64,000 nt of DNA from CAZYBO01 sp964645205 (GTDB taxonomy: Bacteria > Pseudomonadota > Alphaproteobacteria > Rickettsiales > SXRF01): positions 124,001 through 188,000 of the forward strand of contig CAZYBO010000001.1 in the NCBI GenBank assembly GCA_964645205.1, given 5' to 3'. The position numbers were made by a program, and so were the translations under genes. The notes beneath the pieces were generated by a model. That model was given only the letters and a program-made list of their open reading frames with translations, searched no databases and was not told where the DNA came from. Below, piece after piece: positions 54,581 through 64,000 of the stretch (positions are counted from its first letter, which is position 1; every line of letters begins with the position of its first letter).

Positions 54581-57500
54581 ACAAAATATAATCGGAAAAA
54601 CCATCGCATGGTGCGTCACGAACACCCGGTTTACCCTGATATTCGCCGCGCTCCTGGGGCTATGGGGAATGTATTGCCTGAAAAATATCCAGGTAGACGC
54701 CATTCCCGACCTGTCGGAAACCCAGGTCATCATTTTCACGGAGTGGATGGGCAGAAGCCCTGACCTGATCGAGGATCAGATCAGTTACCCGCTCATCACG
54801 GCCATGCTGGCCGCGCCAAAAGTATCGGTGGTGCGCGGTTTCTCCATGTTCGGCATGTCCTTCGTCTATGTCATTTTCGAGGACGGGACGGACATCTACT
54901 GGGCGCGGTCGCGGGTGGTGGAGTATCTGTCGAAACTGGCCGGGCAGTTGCCGGAGGGCGCCACGCCCTCCATCGGGCCGGACGCTACCGGCGTCGGCTG
55001 GGTGTTCCAATATGCGCTGGTTGACCCGACAGGAAAATATGACCTGTCCGAAATCAAAACCTTCCAGGACTGGTACTTAAAATACTGGCTGACTTCCGTT
55101 CCCGGTGTCGCCGAAGTCACCAGCGTCGGCGGTTTTGAAAAACAATATCAGGTCGAGGTCGATCCCAACAAGCTGGCCGCGCTCAATATCCCAATCCAGA
55201 ACGTCATCAGCGCCATCCGCGAAAGCAATAAGGATGTCGGCGGCAGGACGCTGGAAGTTTCCGAGCGGGAATATTATGTGCGCGGGCTTGGCTATATCAA
55301 AGACCCCAGGGAACTCGAGAATATTTCCATCGGCATCGGGCCCGGCAATACGCCGGTGCGCGTGGCCGATGTCGGTACAGTGAAACTCGGGCCCAATATC
55401 AGGCGCGGCATTTCTGATTTTAACGGTCAGGGTGATACGGTTGGCGGTCTGGTCGTGATGCGGCAAGGCGAGGATGTTTCCCGTGTCATTAATGCTGTGA
55501 AAGACAAAATCGAGGAGGTGAAAGGCGCGTTCCCGCCGGGACTGGAGCTTGAGATCGTCTACGACCGGTCATCGCTGATTGAGGAAGCCGTTTCAACGCT
55601 CAAGAATGCGATTCTTGAGGAAATCGTGCTTGTCTGTATCGTCATCTTCGTTTTCCTGCTCCATATACGCAGCGTGCTGGTGGTGGTGATCACGCTGCCG
55701 TTGTCAGTGTTGATTGCCATGATTCCCATGTACTATCTCGGCATCGGCCTCAACATCATGTCGATGGGGGGAATTATCCTGGCTGTCGGCGATATTGTCG
55801 ACGGCATTATCGTGTTTATCGAAAACACGCATAAGAAAATCGTCGAAAGTAAAGGAGCACGGTCTTCCAGGGAACTGACGGTAGAGGCCTGCCAGGAGCT
55901 TGGCCCGTCCATATTCAGCGCGCTGCTGATTATCGCCGTGTCCTTCCTTCCCATTTTTGCGCTTCAGGCGCAGGAGGGAAAGCTGTTTCATCCGCTCGCC
56001 TATACCAAGACCTTCGCCATGATCGCGGCGGCGCTGGTAACGATCACGGTGACGCCGCCGCTCATCGCCTATTTTGTCAAAGGCAGAATCAGGAGCGAGA
56101 AGGAAAATCCGGTCAACCGCTGGCTGCAAAATAGTTACCGGCCGATCCTGCAATGGTGCCTGCAAAAAACGGGGGTTGTTCTGGCGTGCATGGCGGCGCT
56201 TGTCCTCCTCTCCGGCGTGGCTTTCTCCCGCCTCGGATCGGAATTCATGCCGCCGCTATGGGAGGGCGATTTGCTTTACATGCCGGTGACGGTTCCCGGC
56301 ATTTCTGTCACCGCCGCCTCGGATCTCTTAACGCGGCAAAGTGCCGCTATCAAGGCTTTCCCGGAAGTGGAGACCGTATTCGGCAAAGCCGGAAGATTTG
56401 AGACACCGACCGACGCCGCGCCGCTTTCGATGTTTGAATATACCATACGCTTGAAGCCGCGCGAGCAATGGCGGAAGGGCTTAAGCGACGACGAGTTGAT
56501 CGCCGGGCTCGACGAGGCGGTTGCCGTGCCGGGTCTGAACCGGGCATGGACAAAGCCCGTGCGCGGCAGAATCGATATGCTTTCAACGGGCATCCGAACG
56601 CCCGTCGGCATTAAAATATTCGGCAGCGATCTCAAAGTTATTGAAGATATCGGCCAGCAGCTGGAGCGGACGTTGAATACGGTGCGCGGCACCCGCAGCG
56701 TCTACGCGGAACGAATCGTCGGCGGCTATTATCTTGATTTCGAGCCTGACCGCACCGCCCTGCAGCGCTACGGCCTCAATGTCGGCGATGCCCAGATGGT
56801 GATTGAAACGGCGATCGGCGGCATGGAAATTTCCCAGACCGTCGAGGGCCGCGAACGCTATACGATAAGCGTCCGTTATCCCAGGGAACTCAGGGATGAC
56901 ATAGACAAGCTCAGCCGCATTCTGGTGGCGACGCCCACGGGCGCGCAAGTGCCGCTCGGCCAGCTGGGCAAGCTGGTGATGCGCAATGGCCCGCCGATGG
57001 TGCTTAACGAAAACGGTTCGCTGGCGGGCTATGTCTATATCGACCTGAAAGACCGCGATCCGGGCGGGTATGTGGATGACGCGAAAGAAGCGGTGAAGCG
57101 GGATATCACCCTGCCTCCCGGATACTTCATTACCTGGACAGGGCAGTATGAATATCTTGAGCGCATGCAGAAACGCATGAAAATCGTCCTGCCTCTGACG
57201 CTGGCGCTGATTTTCGGGTTTCTCTACTTCAGCAACAAGTCGGTCGCCAAGACCGTTATCATCATGGCGTCGGTGCCGCTTTCGCTTATCGGCGGCATCC
57301 TGCTCATGTGGGCGCTGGGCTATAACACCAGCGTCGCGGTTTGGGCGGGAGGCATCGCCCTTATCGGCGTCGCCGTCGAAACAACCGCGATCATGATCGT
57401 TTTTCTTGATCAGGCATGGAATAAACGGGCACGGGAGAATCAGTTGAACGATTCCGGCGATGCCCTTGCCGCGACAATTGAAGGCGCGCAAAAGAGCTTG

Positions 57501-57707
57501 AGACCGGTTCTCATGGCGGTCAGCATGAATATCTTCGGCCTGATGCCCGTCATGATGGCCACGGGCCTCGGTGCGGATGTGATGAAAAGGCTGGCGTCGC
57601 CCATGTTCGGCGGCCTCGTATCGCTGATGCTGCTGACGCTCATTGTCATTCCGGTCATTTATAAAATGCGCGAAGAACGCATTGCCTTGAAAAGGATAGC
57701 GCCATGA
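54558..57707 (+). CDS. cusA: CusA-like Cu(I)/Ag(I) RND pump
   Basis: 1049 residues, RND fold. The three methionines that bind Cu(I)/Ag(I) in E. coli CusA (M573, M623, M672) correspond to M575 (LLYMPVTVPG), M625 (APLSMFEY) and M674 (RIDMLSTG), each offset by two. TM4 reads AVGDIVDGIIVFIEN, the monovalent class. ATG 54567 is an alternative start. Ends in an ATGA overlap with the ATPase gene. Confidence 0.93.
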   Translation: MANMEKSEQNIIGKTIAWCVTNTRFTLIFAALLGLWGMYCLKNIQVDAIPDLSETQVIIFTEWMGRSPDLIEDQISYPLITAMLAAPKVSVVRGFSMFGMSFVYVIFEDGTDIYWARSRVVEYLSKLAGQLPEGATPSIGPDATGVGWVFQYALVDPTGKYDLSEIKTFQDWYLKYWLTSVPGVAEVTSVGGFEKQYQVEVDPNKLAALNIPIQNVISAIRESNKDVGGRTLEVSEREYYVRGLGYIKDPRELENISIGIGPGNTPVRVADVGTVKLGPNIRRGISDFNGQGDTVGGLVVMRQGEDVSRVINAVKDKIEEVKGAFPPGLELEIVYDRSSLIEEAVSTLKNAILEEIVLVCIVIFVFLLHIRSVLVVVITLPLSVLIAMIPMYYLGIGLNIMSMGGIILAVGDIVDGIIVFIENTHKKIVESKGARSSRELTVEACQELGPSIFSALLIIAVSFLPIFALQAQEGKLFHPLAYTKTFAMIAAALVTITVTPPLIAYFVKGRIRSEKENPVNRWLQNSYRPILQWCLQKTGVVLACMAALVLLSGVAFSRLGSEFMPPLWEGDLLYMPVTVPGISVTAASDLLTRQSAAIKAFPEVETVFGKAGRFETPTDAAPLSMFEYTIRLKPREQWRKGLSDDELIAGLDEAVAVPGLNRAWTKPVRGRIDMLSTGIRTPVGIKIFGSDLKVIEDIGQQLERTLNTVRGTRSVYAERIVGGYYLDFEPDRTALQRYGLNVGDAQMVIETAIGGMEISQTVEGRERYTISVRYPRELRDDIDKLSRILVATPTGAQVPLGQLGKLVMRNGPPMVLNENGSLAGYVYIDLKDRDPGGYVDDAKEAVKRDITLPPGYFITWTGQYEYLERMQKRMKIVLPLTLALIFGFLYFSNKSVAKTVIIMASVPLSLIGGILLMWALGYNTSVAVWAGGIALIGVAVETTAIMIVFLDQAWNKRARENQLNDSGDALAATIEGAQKSLRPVLMAVSMNIFGLMPVMMATGLGADVMKRLASPMFGGLVSLMLLTLIVIPVIYKMREERIALKRIAP

Positions 57708-60349
57708 TGAATTCCAGCGCTCCCTGGCAAAATTCCATCGAGGACGTCTTGGCGGCAGCGAACGTCAAGCCCGATACAGGGCTATTGCCGGAAGAAGCCG
57801 CCAGCCGCCTTCAGCAACATGGCCGGAATATTTTGAAAGCCGAAGCGAAAATAACTCCGCTTCGCAGGTTTCTCGCGCAGCTTAAAAGCCCGGTCGTCAT
57901 CATACTCCTCGTGGCAACCGTCATTTCCGGACTTCTTGGCGAGACCACGGACGCCATTGCCATTGCGACGATTGTCATTATCAACGCCATCATCGGCTAC
58001 GTTCAGGAAGCAAAAGCCGAAGCCGCTGTCGAGGCATTGAAAAAACTCTCCGCGCCCAAGGCCAGGGTTTTACGGGGCGGCAATATTCTGGAACTTGAGG
58101 CTTCACAAATATGCTGCGGTGACATCCTCATACTGGAGGCAGGCGACTATGTGCCCGCTGATTGCAGGATTATTCAAGCCAGTCAGCTTTCGGCGGACGA
58201 AGCCATCCTCACCGGGGAATCGCTCCCGGTAAATAAGGATGCCGTCCCTGTTTCCGGCAGCGCCATTCTTGCCGAGCGGAAGAACATGCTGTTTGCCAGC
58301 ACCGCCGTTGCGACGGGAACGGCGCGGGCGGTGGTGACGGCGACCGGCATGAATAGCGAAATAGGCCATATCGCCCGGTTGCTGGAAGCGGCGGGCGCGG
58401 CCAGAACACCGCTTCAGGATAAGCTGTCGCAGGTCAGTAACAAGCTGCTCATTTTTTGCGGCGTTGTCGTGTTGATTGTCGCTGCGTTGGGATTCTTTCA
58501 CGGGGAAAAATGGCTGGATGTGTTGATGACGGCCATCAGCCTTGCCGTCGCCGCCATCCCGGAAGGGCTTCCCACCGTCGTCACTCTGGCGCTGGCACTG
58601 GCCGTCCGGCGCATGACCAAAAGAAACGCCATCGTCCGGCATTTGCCTGCGGTGGAAACGCTGGGCTCCACCAACGTCATCTGCACCGACAAGACCGGAA
58701 CGTTGACGACCGGGAAAATGCGCGTGCGCGAAATATTTGTCCTGTCTCAGGGAATAGTAAAGGAGACGGGTTCAGATGGTAAAGAGCTTCAGGCGCTGGC
58801 CGTCAGCGGCGTATTATGTTCCAATGCTGCCCTTAACGACGAAGGCGTTGCAACTGGCGATCCCACCGAAGTCGCCTTGCTGTATCTTGCTAAAGACCAT
58901 CATGTAACCGCCAGGGAACTCAACGCCGAAACTCCACGGCTTGCCGAATGGAGTTTCGATAGTAACCGAAAGCGGATGAGCGTTGCCGTGCGTGCCGGTA
59001 ACCAAACCGTCGTCCATTGCAAGGGCGCTCCCGAATCGGTGCTGCCACTCTGCCTGATAAGCGCTAGTGATCGGGAGCGAATCGAAAAGGCGATCACTGA
59101 TTTATCCTCTAAAGGCCGAAGACTGCTGGTGCTCGCGCAGAAGATTCTCCACGTATCCGGGGAAGATTTCGATGCCAGCGCTTATGAGGATTCTGCGTCC
59201 GTGGAAAATAATCTCACCTTCCTCGGTTTGGTCGCCATCGCCGATCCGCCGCGGCAGGAGAGCATTCCGGCCATCCTGGCCTGCAAAGCTGCGGGCATTA
59301 AAGTCGTCATGATTACAGGCGACCACCCGGTGACGGCAAAAGCCATCGCCCGTGAGTTGGGAATCGTTGAAGATGGAAAGTTCGATCAGGTATTGACGGG
59401 GGGCGAACTGGAAAAAATGTCGCCTGAGGAATTGTCAGAACGGGTCGAGAAAATAGCGGTTTATGCCAGGGTATCGCCTGAGCATAAGGTGAAAATCGTC
59501 CAGGCCTGGAAAGACAAAGGGAATGTGGTCGCCATGACGGGCGATGGCGTCAACGATGCGCCAGCGCTTAAAGAAGCCTCCATCGGCATCGCGATGGGCA
59601 AAGGCGGAACCGAAGTGGCCAGGCAGGCTTCCTCCATGATTCTGACCGACGATAACTTCGCCACCATCGTGTCCGCCGTCGAAGAAGGCAGAGCCATCTA
59701 CGGCAATATCCGGCGCACCATCCAATATCTCCTGTCCGGAAACCTTTGCGAAATTCTGGTGATGCTGGGCGCGGCTATTGCCGGAATGCCCGCGCCGCTG
59801 GCTCCCATACACCTGTTATGGATCAATCTGGTGACGGATGGCATTCCCGCGCTGGCGCTGGCCGCCGAACCGGTGCCGAAGAATTCCCTGGCGACGACGA
59901 AACGGCCATCGCCCGGCACTTTTTTTGACAAGGACTTCTATAAGGAAATGGCATTCGTCGGCGGCATCACCTCCATCATGGCGCTTGCTGTTTATGGCTA
60001 CAGCCTACAAATCGCCGATGAGATTACGGCCAGAACGAATGTGTTTTCCTTTCTGGTATTCGCGGAGCTGTTCCGGTCGTTCGCCTGCCGAAGCGACCAG
60101 AAGACCATTTTTCAAATGGGGCTTACCTCCAATATGTACCATTTGGTGGCGGTGGCTATTCCCATATCTTTTCAGCTCACGCTTCACCACACGGAATTAT
60201 TCCAGGATATTTTCAAGGTAACATCCGTCAGTTGGTATGAATGCATCGTAATGGGTTTACTGACACTTGTTCCCGTAATTGCCATCGAAATCAGAAAATG
60301 GATGAAGCAAAAAGCTCATAGAACAGACGAGAAGGAAAAACACGCATGA
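57704..60349 (+). CDS. P2A (Ca2+-type) cation ATPase
   Basis: 881 residues with the cation-ATPase N-domain, TGES, phosphorylation site D329 (DKTGTLTTG), GDGVNDAPALKEA and ten helices. TM4 has PEGLP (E287); TM6 has N708-LV-T711-D712, the Ca2+ site set, unlike the paralogue at 28374-31040. Its presence inside a Cu/Ag efflux operon is unusual; export of Ca2+ or Mn2+ is inferred. Coupled to both neighbours by 4-base overlaps. Confidence 0.9.
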   Translation: MMNSSAPWQNSIEDVLAAANVKPDTGLLPEEAASRLQQHGRNILKAEAKITPLRRFLAQLKSPVVIILLVATVISGLLGETTDAIAIATIVIINAIIGYVQEAKAEAAVEALKKLSAPKARVLRGGNILELEASQICCGDILILEAGDYVPADCRIIQASQLSADEAILTGESLPVNKDAVPVSGSAILAERKNMLFASTAVATGTARAVVTATGMNSEIGHIARLLEAAGAARTPLQDKLSQVSNKLLIFCGVVVLIVAALGFFHGEKWLDVLMTAISLAVAAIPEGLPTVVTLALALAVRRMTKRNAIVRHLPAVETLGSTNVICTDKTGTLTTGKMRVREIFVLSQGIVKETGSDGKELQALAVSGVLCSNAALNDEGVATGDPTEVALLYLAKDHHVTARELNAETPRLAEWSFDSNRKRMSVAVRAGNQTVVHCKGAPESVLPLCLISASDRERIEKAITDLSSKGRRLLVLAQKILHVSGEDFDASAYEDSASVENNLTFLGLVAIADPPRQESIPAILACKAAGIKVVMITGDHPVTAKAIARELGIVEDGKFDQVLTGGELEKMSPEELSERVEKIAVYARVSPEHKVKIVQAWKDKGNVVAMTGDGVNDAPALKEASIGIAMGKGGTEVARQASSMILTDDNFATIVSAVEEGRAIYGNIRRTIQYLLSGNLCEILVMLGAAIAGMPAPLAPIHLLWINLVTDGIPALALAAEPVPKNSLATTKRPSPGTFFDKDFYKEMAFVGGITSIMALAVYGYSLQIADEITARTNVFSFLVFAELFRSFACRSDQKTIFQMGLTSNMYHLVAVAIPISFQLTLHHTELFQDIFKVTSVSWYECIVMGLLTLVPVIAIEIRKWMKQKAHRTDEKEKHA

Positions 60350-60567
60350 CCGATATGAAACCATCCTGCCCCTGGTGGAAAAGCCCTAAAGGCATCGCCG
60401 TACTAATCGCGCTGGCGGCGCTTGGCCTGTACCTCATCATCGTCCACCAGCAGCATGTGCTGGGCGCGCTGCCGTTTCTGGTCATTCTGCTCTGCCCGCT
60501 GATGCATGTGTTCATGCATAAGGGGCATAGTAGTCATAAACATACGCATGACGGAGACAAGGAATAG
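60346..60567 (+). CDS. DUF2933 membrane protein, 73 aa
   Basis: MTDMKPSCPWWKSPKGIAVL with two predicted helices and a His-rich end (HKGHSSHKHTHDGD). DUF2933 proteins are common next to copper genes. Overlaps the ATPase gene by 4 bases and lies 1 base before copA2. Confidence 0.75.
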   Translation: MTDMKPSCPWWKSPKGIAVLIALAALGLYLIIVHQQHVLGALPFLVILLCPLMHVFMHKGHSSHKHTHDGDKE

Positions 60568-60568
60568 C

Positions 60569-62788
60569 ATGAAACACTCCCACGCAACGCACGAAGATCA
60601 CTCCCATCATGGCGATGGCTGCCCCCACAAGAAGGCGCAGCAAGCAGCCGTGAAACCGGAAATCCCTGCGGGTGCGGAAGTCATCTACACCTGCCCGATG
60701 CATCCGCAGATCCGGCAAAAGGGGTCTGGCAGCTGCCCGATCTGCGGCATGGCGCTGGAACCGGAAGCGGTATCACTGGATAGCGGCCCCGACCCTGAGC
60801 TTATCGATATGACGCGGCGGTTCTGGCTATCGGCGGCACTGTCGCTGCCGTTGGCGGTGGCGGTGATGGGCGCGCATCTGATTCCCGATTTTCCACATGA
60901 ATGGATGAAAACGCCGGTTGCGCGCTGGATACAGATGGCGATGGCTACGCCGGTGGTGCTGTGGGGCGGATGGCCGTTCTTCGTGCGGGCGGTGGAATCA
61001 GTCAAGCACCGCAGCTTGAATATGTTCACGCTGATCGCGTTAGGTGTGGGCGTCGCCTATATTTATAGCCTCATTCTCACGCTATTTCCTTCACAGATCG
61101 CGCAGGCAGCGGGTGGGCTGGAACTGGAAGTGTATTTTGAGGCGGCGGCGGTCATTACCGCCTTAGTATTGCTCGGTCAGGTATTGGAACTTAAAGCCCG
61201 TAATCAGGCGCGTAACGCCATGCGCGCGCTGCTCGACCTTGCGCCGAAAATGGCGCGCATCATCCGTCCTGACGGCAGGGAAGAAGACGTGCATCTTTCC
61301 GAGGTGCATAAGGGCGATCTGCTGCGCGTGCGCCCCGGCGAGAAAGTGCCGGTGGATGGTGTAGTCATCGAAGGCCATAGCAGCGTCGATCAGTCTATGG
61401 TGACAGGCGAGTCGGTGCCGGTGGAGAAAAGCCCAGGCGACAAGGTAACCGGCGCGACGCTTAACGGCACCGGCGGCTTCACCATGCGCGCCGAGCGCGT
61501 TGGCAATGAAACCCTGCTGGCGCAGATCGTGGACATGGTCGCCAAAGCACAGCGCACCCGCGCGCCGATTCAACGCATGGCGGATATCGTCTCCGGCTAT
61601 TTCGTACCGGCGGTGGTGGCGATCGCGCTTATCACCGCGCTGGTATGGGGTATATGGGGGCCGGAGCCGAAGCTTGCCTATGCCATTGTCAACGCGGTGG
61701 CGGTGTTGATTATCGCCTGTCCGTGCGCTTTGGGGCTGGCAACGCCGATGTCGATAATCGCCGGAACCGGGCGCGGCGCACATGCGGGCGTACTGATTAA
61801 GAACGCCGAAGCGCTCGAAATCATGGAAAAAGTCGATACGCTGATTATCGACAAAACCGGCACGCTCACCGAGGGCAAGCCGAAGCTGATGGAAGTGGTC
61901 ACCGCCTCCGGCTTCGAGCAAAACGAGGCATTAAGGCTGGTGGCGAGCCTAGAGAGAAGCAGCGAGCATCCGCTGGCCTCGGCGATTGTCAAAGGTGCGG
62001 AAGAACGCGGCATTACGCTTTCTGCCGTGCAGGATTTCGCTTCCATCACCGGCAAGGGCGTAAAAGGCACGATTGATGGCCATAGCGTGGCGCTCGGCAA
62101 TGCGGCGCTCTTTTCAACGCTCGGCATTGATTCCGCACCGCTGACGGTCACCGCCGAGCAATTGCGCAGCAAAGGCCAAACCGCCATGTTCGCCGCTATC
62201 GACGGCAAAGCCGCCGCCGTCATCAGCGTCGCCGACCCGATCAAGGCCACCACGCCGGAAGCGCTTAAGGCACTGAAGGCGGAAGGCTTGCACATTGTCA
62301 TGTTGACCGGCGACAGCAAGGCCACCGCTCAAGCCATCGCTACGCAACTCGGTATCGATGATTTTGAAGCAGAAGTGTTGCCCGAACGCAAAAGTGAAGT
62401 CGTGCGCCAATTACAAATGCAAGGCCGCAAAGTGGCAATGGCCGGGGACGGAGTAAACGACGCACCCGCTTTAGCGCAGGCGCAGGTGGGCATTGCGATG
62501 GGCACCGGCACCGATGTTGCGATGGAAAGCGCCGGTGTGACGCTGGTGAAAGGCGATCTGGTCGGCATCGTGCGCGCACGGCGCCTAAGCCATGCCACGA
62601 TGCGCAATATCCGGCAGAACCTATTCTTCGCCTTTATTTATAATGCGTTGGGCGTGCCGGTGGCGGCGGGCATGCTTTATCCGTTCTTCGGCATTTTACT
62701 CAGCCCGGTGATCGCCAGTGCGGCGATGGCCTTAAGCTCGGTGTCGGTCGTCATGAACGCCTCGCGCCTCAAGCGCGTGAAATTGTAA
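60569..62788 (+). CDS. Copper-exporting P1B-type ATPase
   Basis: 739 residues from ATG 60569 (AAGGA upstream). A His-rich head (HATHEDHSHHGDG) precedes a heavy-metal-binding domain (YTCPMHPQIRQ, CPICGMALEP) in place of classic HMA domains. The copper motif is C384-P-C386, phosphorylation site D428 (DKTGTLTEG), with GDGVNDAPALAQA and a conserved SEHPLA histidine. It exports Cu(I) from the cytoplasm. Distinct from CcoI, which has a classic GMHCPSC domain. Confidence 0.93.
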   Translation: MKHSHATHEDHSHHGDGCPHKKAQQAAVKPEIPAGAEVIYTCPMHPQIRQKGSGSCPICGMALEPEAVSLDSGPDPELIDMTRRFWLSAALSLPLAVAVMGAHLIPDFPHEWMKTPVARWIQMAMATPVVLWGGWPFFVRAVESVKHRSLNMFTLIALGVGVAYIYSLILTLFPSQIAQAAGGLELEVYFEAAAVITALVLLGQVLELKARNQARNAMRALLDLAPKMARIIRPDGREEDVHLSEVHKGDLLRVRPGEKVPVDGVVIEGHSSVDQSMVTGESVPVEKSPGDKVTGATLNGTGGFTMRAERVGNETLLAQIVDMVAKAQRTRAPIQRMADIVSGYFVPAVVAIALITALVWGIWGPEPKLAYAIVNAVAVLIIACPCALGLATPMSIIAGTGRGAHAGVLIKNAEALEIMEKVDTLIIDKTGTLTEGKPKLMEVVTASGFEQNEALRLVASLERSSEHPLASAIVKGAEERGITLSAVQDFASITGKGVKGTIDGHSVALGNAALFSTLGIDSAPLTVTAEQLRSKGQTAMFAAIDGKAAAVISVADPIKATTPEALKALKAEGLHIVMLTGDSKATAQAIATQLGIDDFEAEVLPERKSEVVRQLQMQGRKVAMAGDGVNDAPALAQAQVGIAMGTGTDVAMESAGVTLVKGDLVGIVRARRLSHATMRNIRQNLFFAFIYNALGVPVAAGMLYPFFGILLSPVIASAAMALSSVSVVMNASRLKRVKL

Positions 62789-62797
62789 GGGGCGCGT

Positions 62798-63031
62798 ATG
62801 CGGAAAAAGAGCAACCTTCCGGTCTTTCTCTCTTTGCTCATGCTGGCCGCCTGCGCGCCTAAAATGCACGAAGGCAAATACACGCACGAGGAATATTGGG
62901 GGAATGAAATTCACCGGGGGCATGACATGGACTATGTGCGCCATGACGCCGGGCACGGGTTAGACTGCGGAGCCAGCGGCACGCTGCTGGATCATTGCGA
63001 CGACGATAGCGATATGCATCGGCACCACTGA
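62798..63031 (+). CDS. His-rich small lipoprotein, 77 aa
   Basis: Lipobox LAAC after the signal MRKKSNLPVFLSLLMLAACA. The rest is rich in His and Asp (KMHEGKYTHEEYWGNEIHRG, DDDSDMHRHH) with two further cysteines. Likely a periplasmic metal-binding protein of the copper operon. No named family recognised. Confidence 0.65.
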   Translation: MRKKSNLPVFLSLLMLAACAPKMHEGKYTHEEYWGNEIHRGHDMDYVRHDAGHGLDCGASGTLLDHCDDDSDMHRHH

Positions 63032-63060
63032 CCATAGGAATTTAAAAAGGAGACAAAACC

Positions 63061-64000
63061 ATGCCTGCGACAGCGAAGAAGAAAGTCGAAAACGTAATAC
63101 AGAAAGAAAAGACAGCTGCGGAGGAATGCGCAAAGGCCGGGATATGCGCTTTTTGCGGACAGCACAAGCATCTGCCCGTCATTGAGCGCGCTACCCAGGA
63201 AACCCCGGCTTTTGACCGCCAGCTGCATGCCTCCATGTCGAAGATATTCGGTCTGTCACCGGCGGCGCTGGCCACGGCATGGTTCGACTGGGCGGCACAT
63301 CTGGCAATCGCTCCCGGCAGGCAGGCGGAACTGGCGAAAAACGCCGGAGAAAAGGCGGTGCTGCTGGCCAATTACCTGACGCATATGGCGGCGGGCTGCA
63401 AAACGCCTGCCTGCTGCGCGCATCCGCTGCCGCAGGATCGCCGCTTCAATGACGAAGGCTGGCAAAACTGGCCGTATAATATTTATCAACAGGCATTTCT
63501 GCTGACCGAGCAATGGTGGCAGGAAGCGACCGGTAGCGTGCGCGGCGTGACCCGGCATCATTCGGACGTCGTGCCGTTTCTCACACGCCAGTGGATCGAC
63601 ATGTTCTCGCCTCTGAATTTTCCTCTGACCAATCCGCGCGTAGCGCAGGCCGCTACCGAAAAAGGCGGCATGAATTTTATCAAGGGCGCGGAGAATTATC
63701 TGGATGACCTGTCGCGGCTGATTACCCAGGCACCACCCGCAGGCACGGAAGAATACAAAGTGGGCGGGAATATCGCCATAACCAAAGGCAAAGTCGTCTA
63801 TCAGAACCGGCTGATCGAACTGATCCAGTATGCGCCTGCTACCAAGGAAGTGTACGCCGAGCCGGTGCTGATCGTCCCCGCCTGGATCATGAAATACTAC
63901 ATACTCGACCTGTCGCCGGAAAATTCTCTGGTCAAATATCTGGTCGGGCGAGGCCACACCGTGTTCATGATTTCGTGGAAAAACCCCGATGCCGGTGACC
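63061..64000 (+). CDS. Poly(3-hydroxyalkanoate) synthase, N-terminal part (3' end outside window)
   Basis: The frame is open to the right edge (313 codons). After a Lys-rich head with a cysteine patch (CAKAGICAFCGQHKH) comes the PhaC N-terminal domain: RRFNDEGWQNWPYNIYQQAF, TRQWIDMFSPLNFPLTNPRV, then the start of the alpha/beta-hydrolase fold (EPVLIVPAWIMKYYILDLSP, SLVKYLVGRGHTVFMISWKN). The catalytic cysteine box lies beyond the window. PhaC polymerises hydroxyacyl-CoA into storage granules. AAGGAGA precedes ATG. The cysteine patch is not usual for PhaC. Confidence 0.88.
   Translation, partial: MPATAKKKVENVIQKEKTAAEECAKAGICAFCGQHKHLPVIERATQETPAFDRQLHASMSKIFGLSPAALATAWFDWAAHLAIAPGRQAELAKNAGEKAVLLANYLTHMAAGCKTPACCAHPLPQDRRFNDEGWQNWPYNIYQQAFLLTEQWWQEATGSVRGVTRHHSDVVPFLTRQWIDMFSPLNFPLTNPRVAQAATEKGGMNFIKGAENYLDDLSRLITQAPPAGTEEYKVGGNIAITKGKVVYQNRLIELIQYAPATKEVYAEPVLIVPAWIMKYYILDLSPENSLVKYLVGRGHTVFMISWKNPDAGD

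Overview
The window reads as a chromosomal segment of an alphaproteobacterium. This rests on the order rimP-nusA-infB-rbfA-truB-rpsO-pnp, a complete ccoNOQP-ccoGHIS locus, a LapG-like BTLCP cysteine peptidase, a short acetate kinase paired with a Pta-domain enzyme, a partial PHA synthase, and GC-rich palindromic elements lying in frame inside genes. Genus or species cannot be called from the sequence alone.

Region 1 (1-18 kb) is core genome. It holds the end of a UbiH-type hydroxylase, two small unknown genes, a Trm112-like protein, tRNA-Gly(GCC), the translation/RNA operon rimP to pnp, a lysine-rich H1-like protein, a LapG-like protease beside a membrane sensor with a degenerate HD-GYP domain, an SRPBCC protein, parC and recO. 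An intrinsic terminator sits almost directly on the rimP start codon. Palindromic elements are inserted in frame in truB and recO.

Region 2 (18-33 kb) is a low-oxygen block. It contains a TauE/UreH-like protein, cbb3 oxidase genes ccoNOQP and assembly genes ccoGHIS, an OmpW porin, a host-attachment-like protein convergent with an Fnr-type regulator, and an operon pta-ackA-P-type ATPase. FNR-type boxes (TTGAY-N4-RTCAA) precede the ccoN cluster, ompW and pta. Three of them have a -10-like hexamer at the spacing expected of class II activation.

Region 3 (33-36.8 kb) is a patch of poorly recognised genes: a TPR-SGNH protein, small unknowns, and an XRE regulator with two coupled small genes. Part of it is visibly AT-rich.

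Region 4 (36.8-49.9 kb) is a metal-resistance island. It carries a CnrY-like, CnrX-like, ECF-sigma trio, the copper genes copA (multicopper oxidase) and copB, His-rich small proteins, a CzcCBA-type efflux system, three tandem related lipoproteins, a CDF transporter and a DUF3147 protein.

Region 5 (49.9-64 kb) starts with a second Fnr-type regulator convergent with a second host-attachment-like gene, then a 55-aa ORF between two FNR boxes. A MerR regulator with a ZntR-like cysteine pattern follows, then a CusCBA-type Cu(I)/Ag(I) exporter, a Ca2+-type P-ATPase, a copper P1B-ATPase, a His-rich lipoprotein and the start of a PHA synthase. The twinned Fnr/attachment modules, whose regulators carry C-terminal cysteine clusters, look like the most novel element. 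They appear to join oxygen sensing (cbb3, Pta-AckA) with metal stress.
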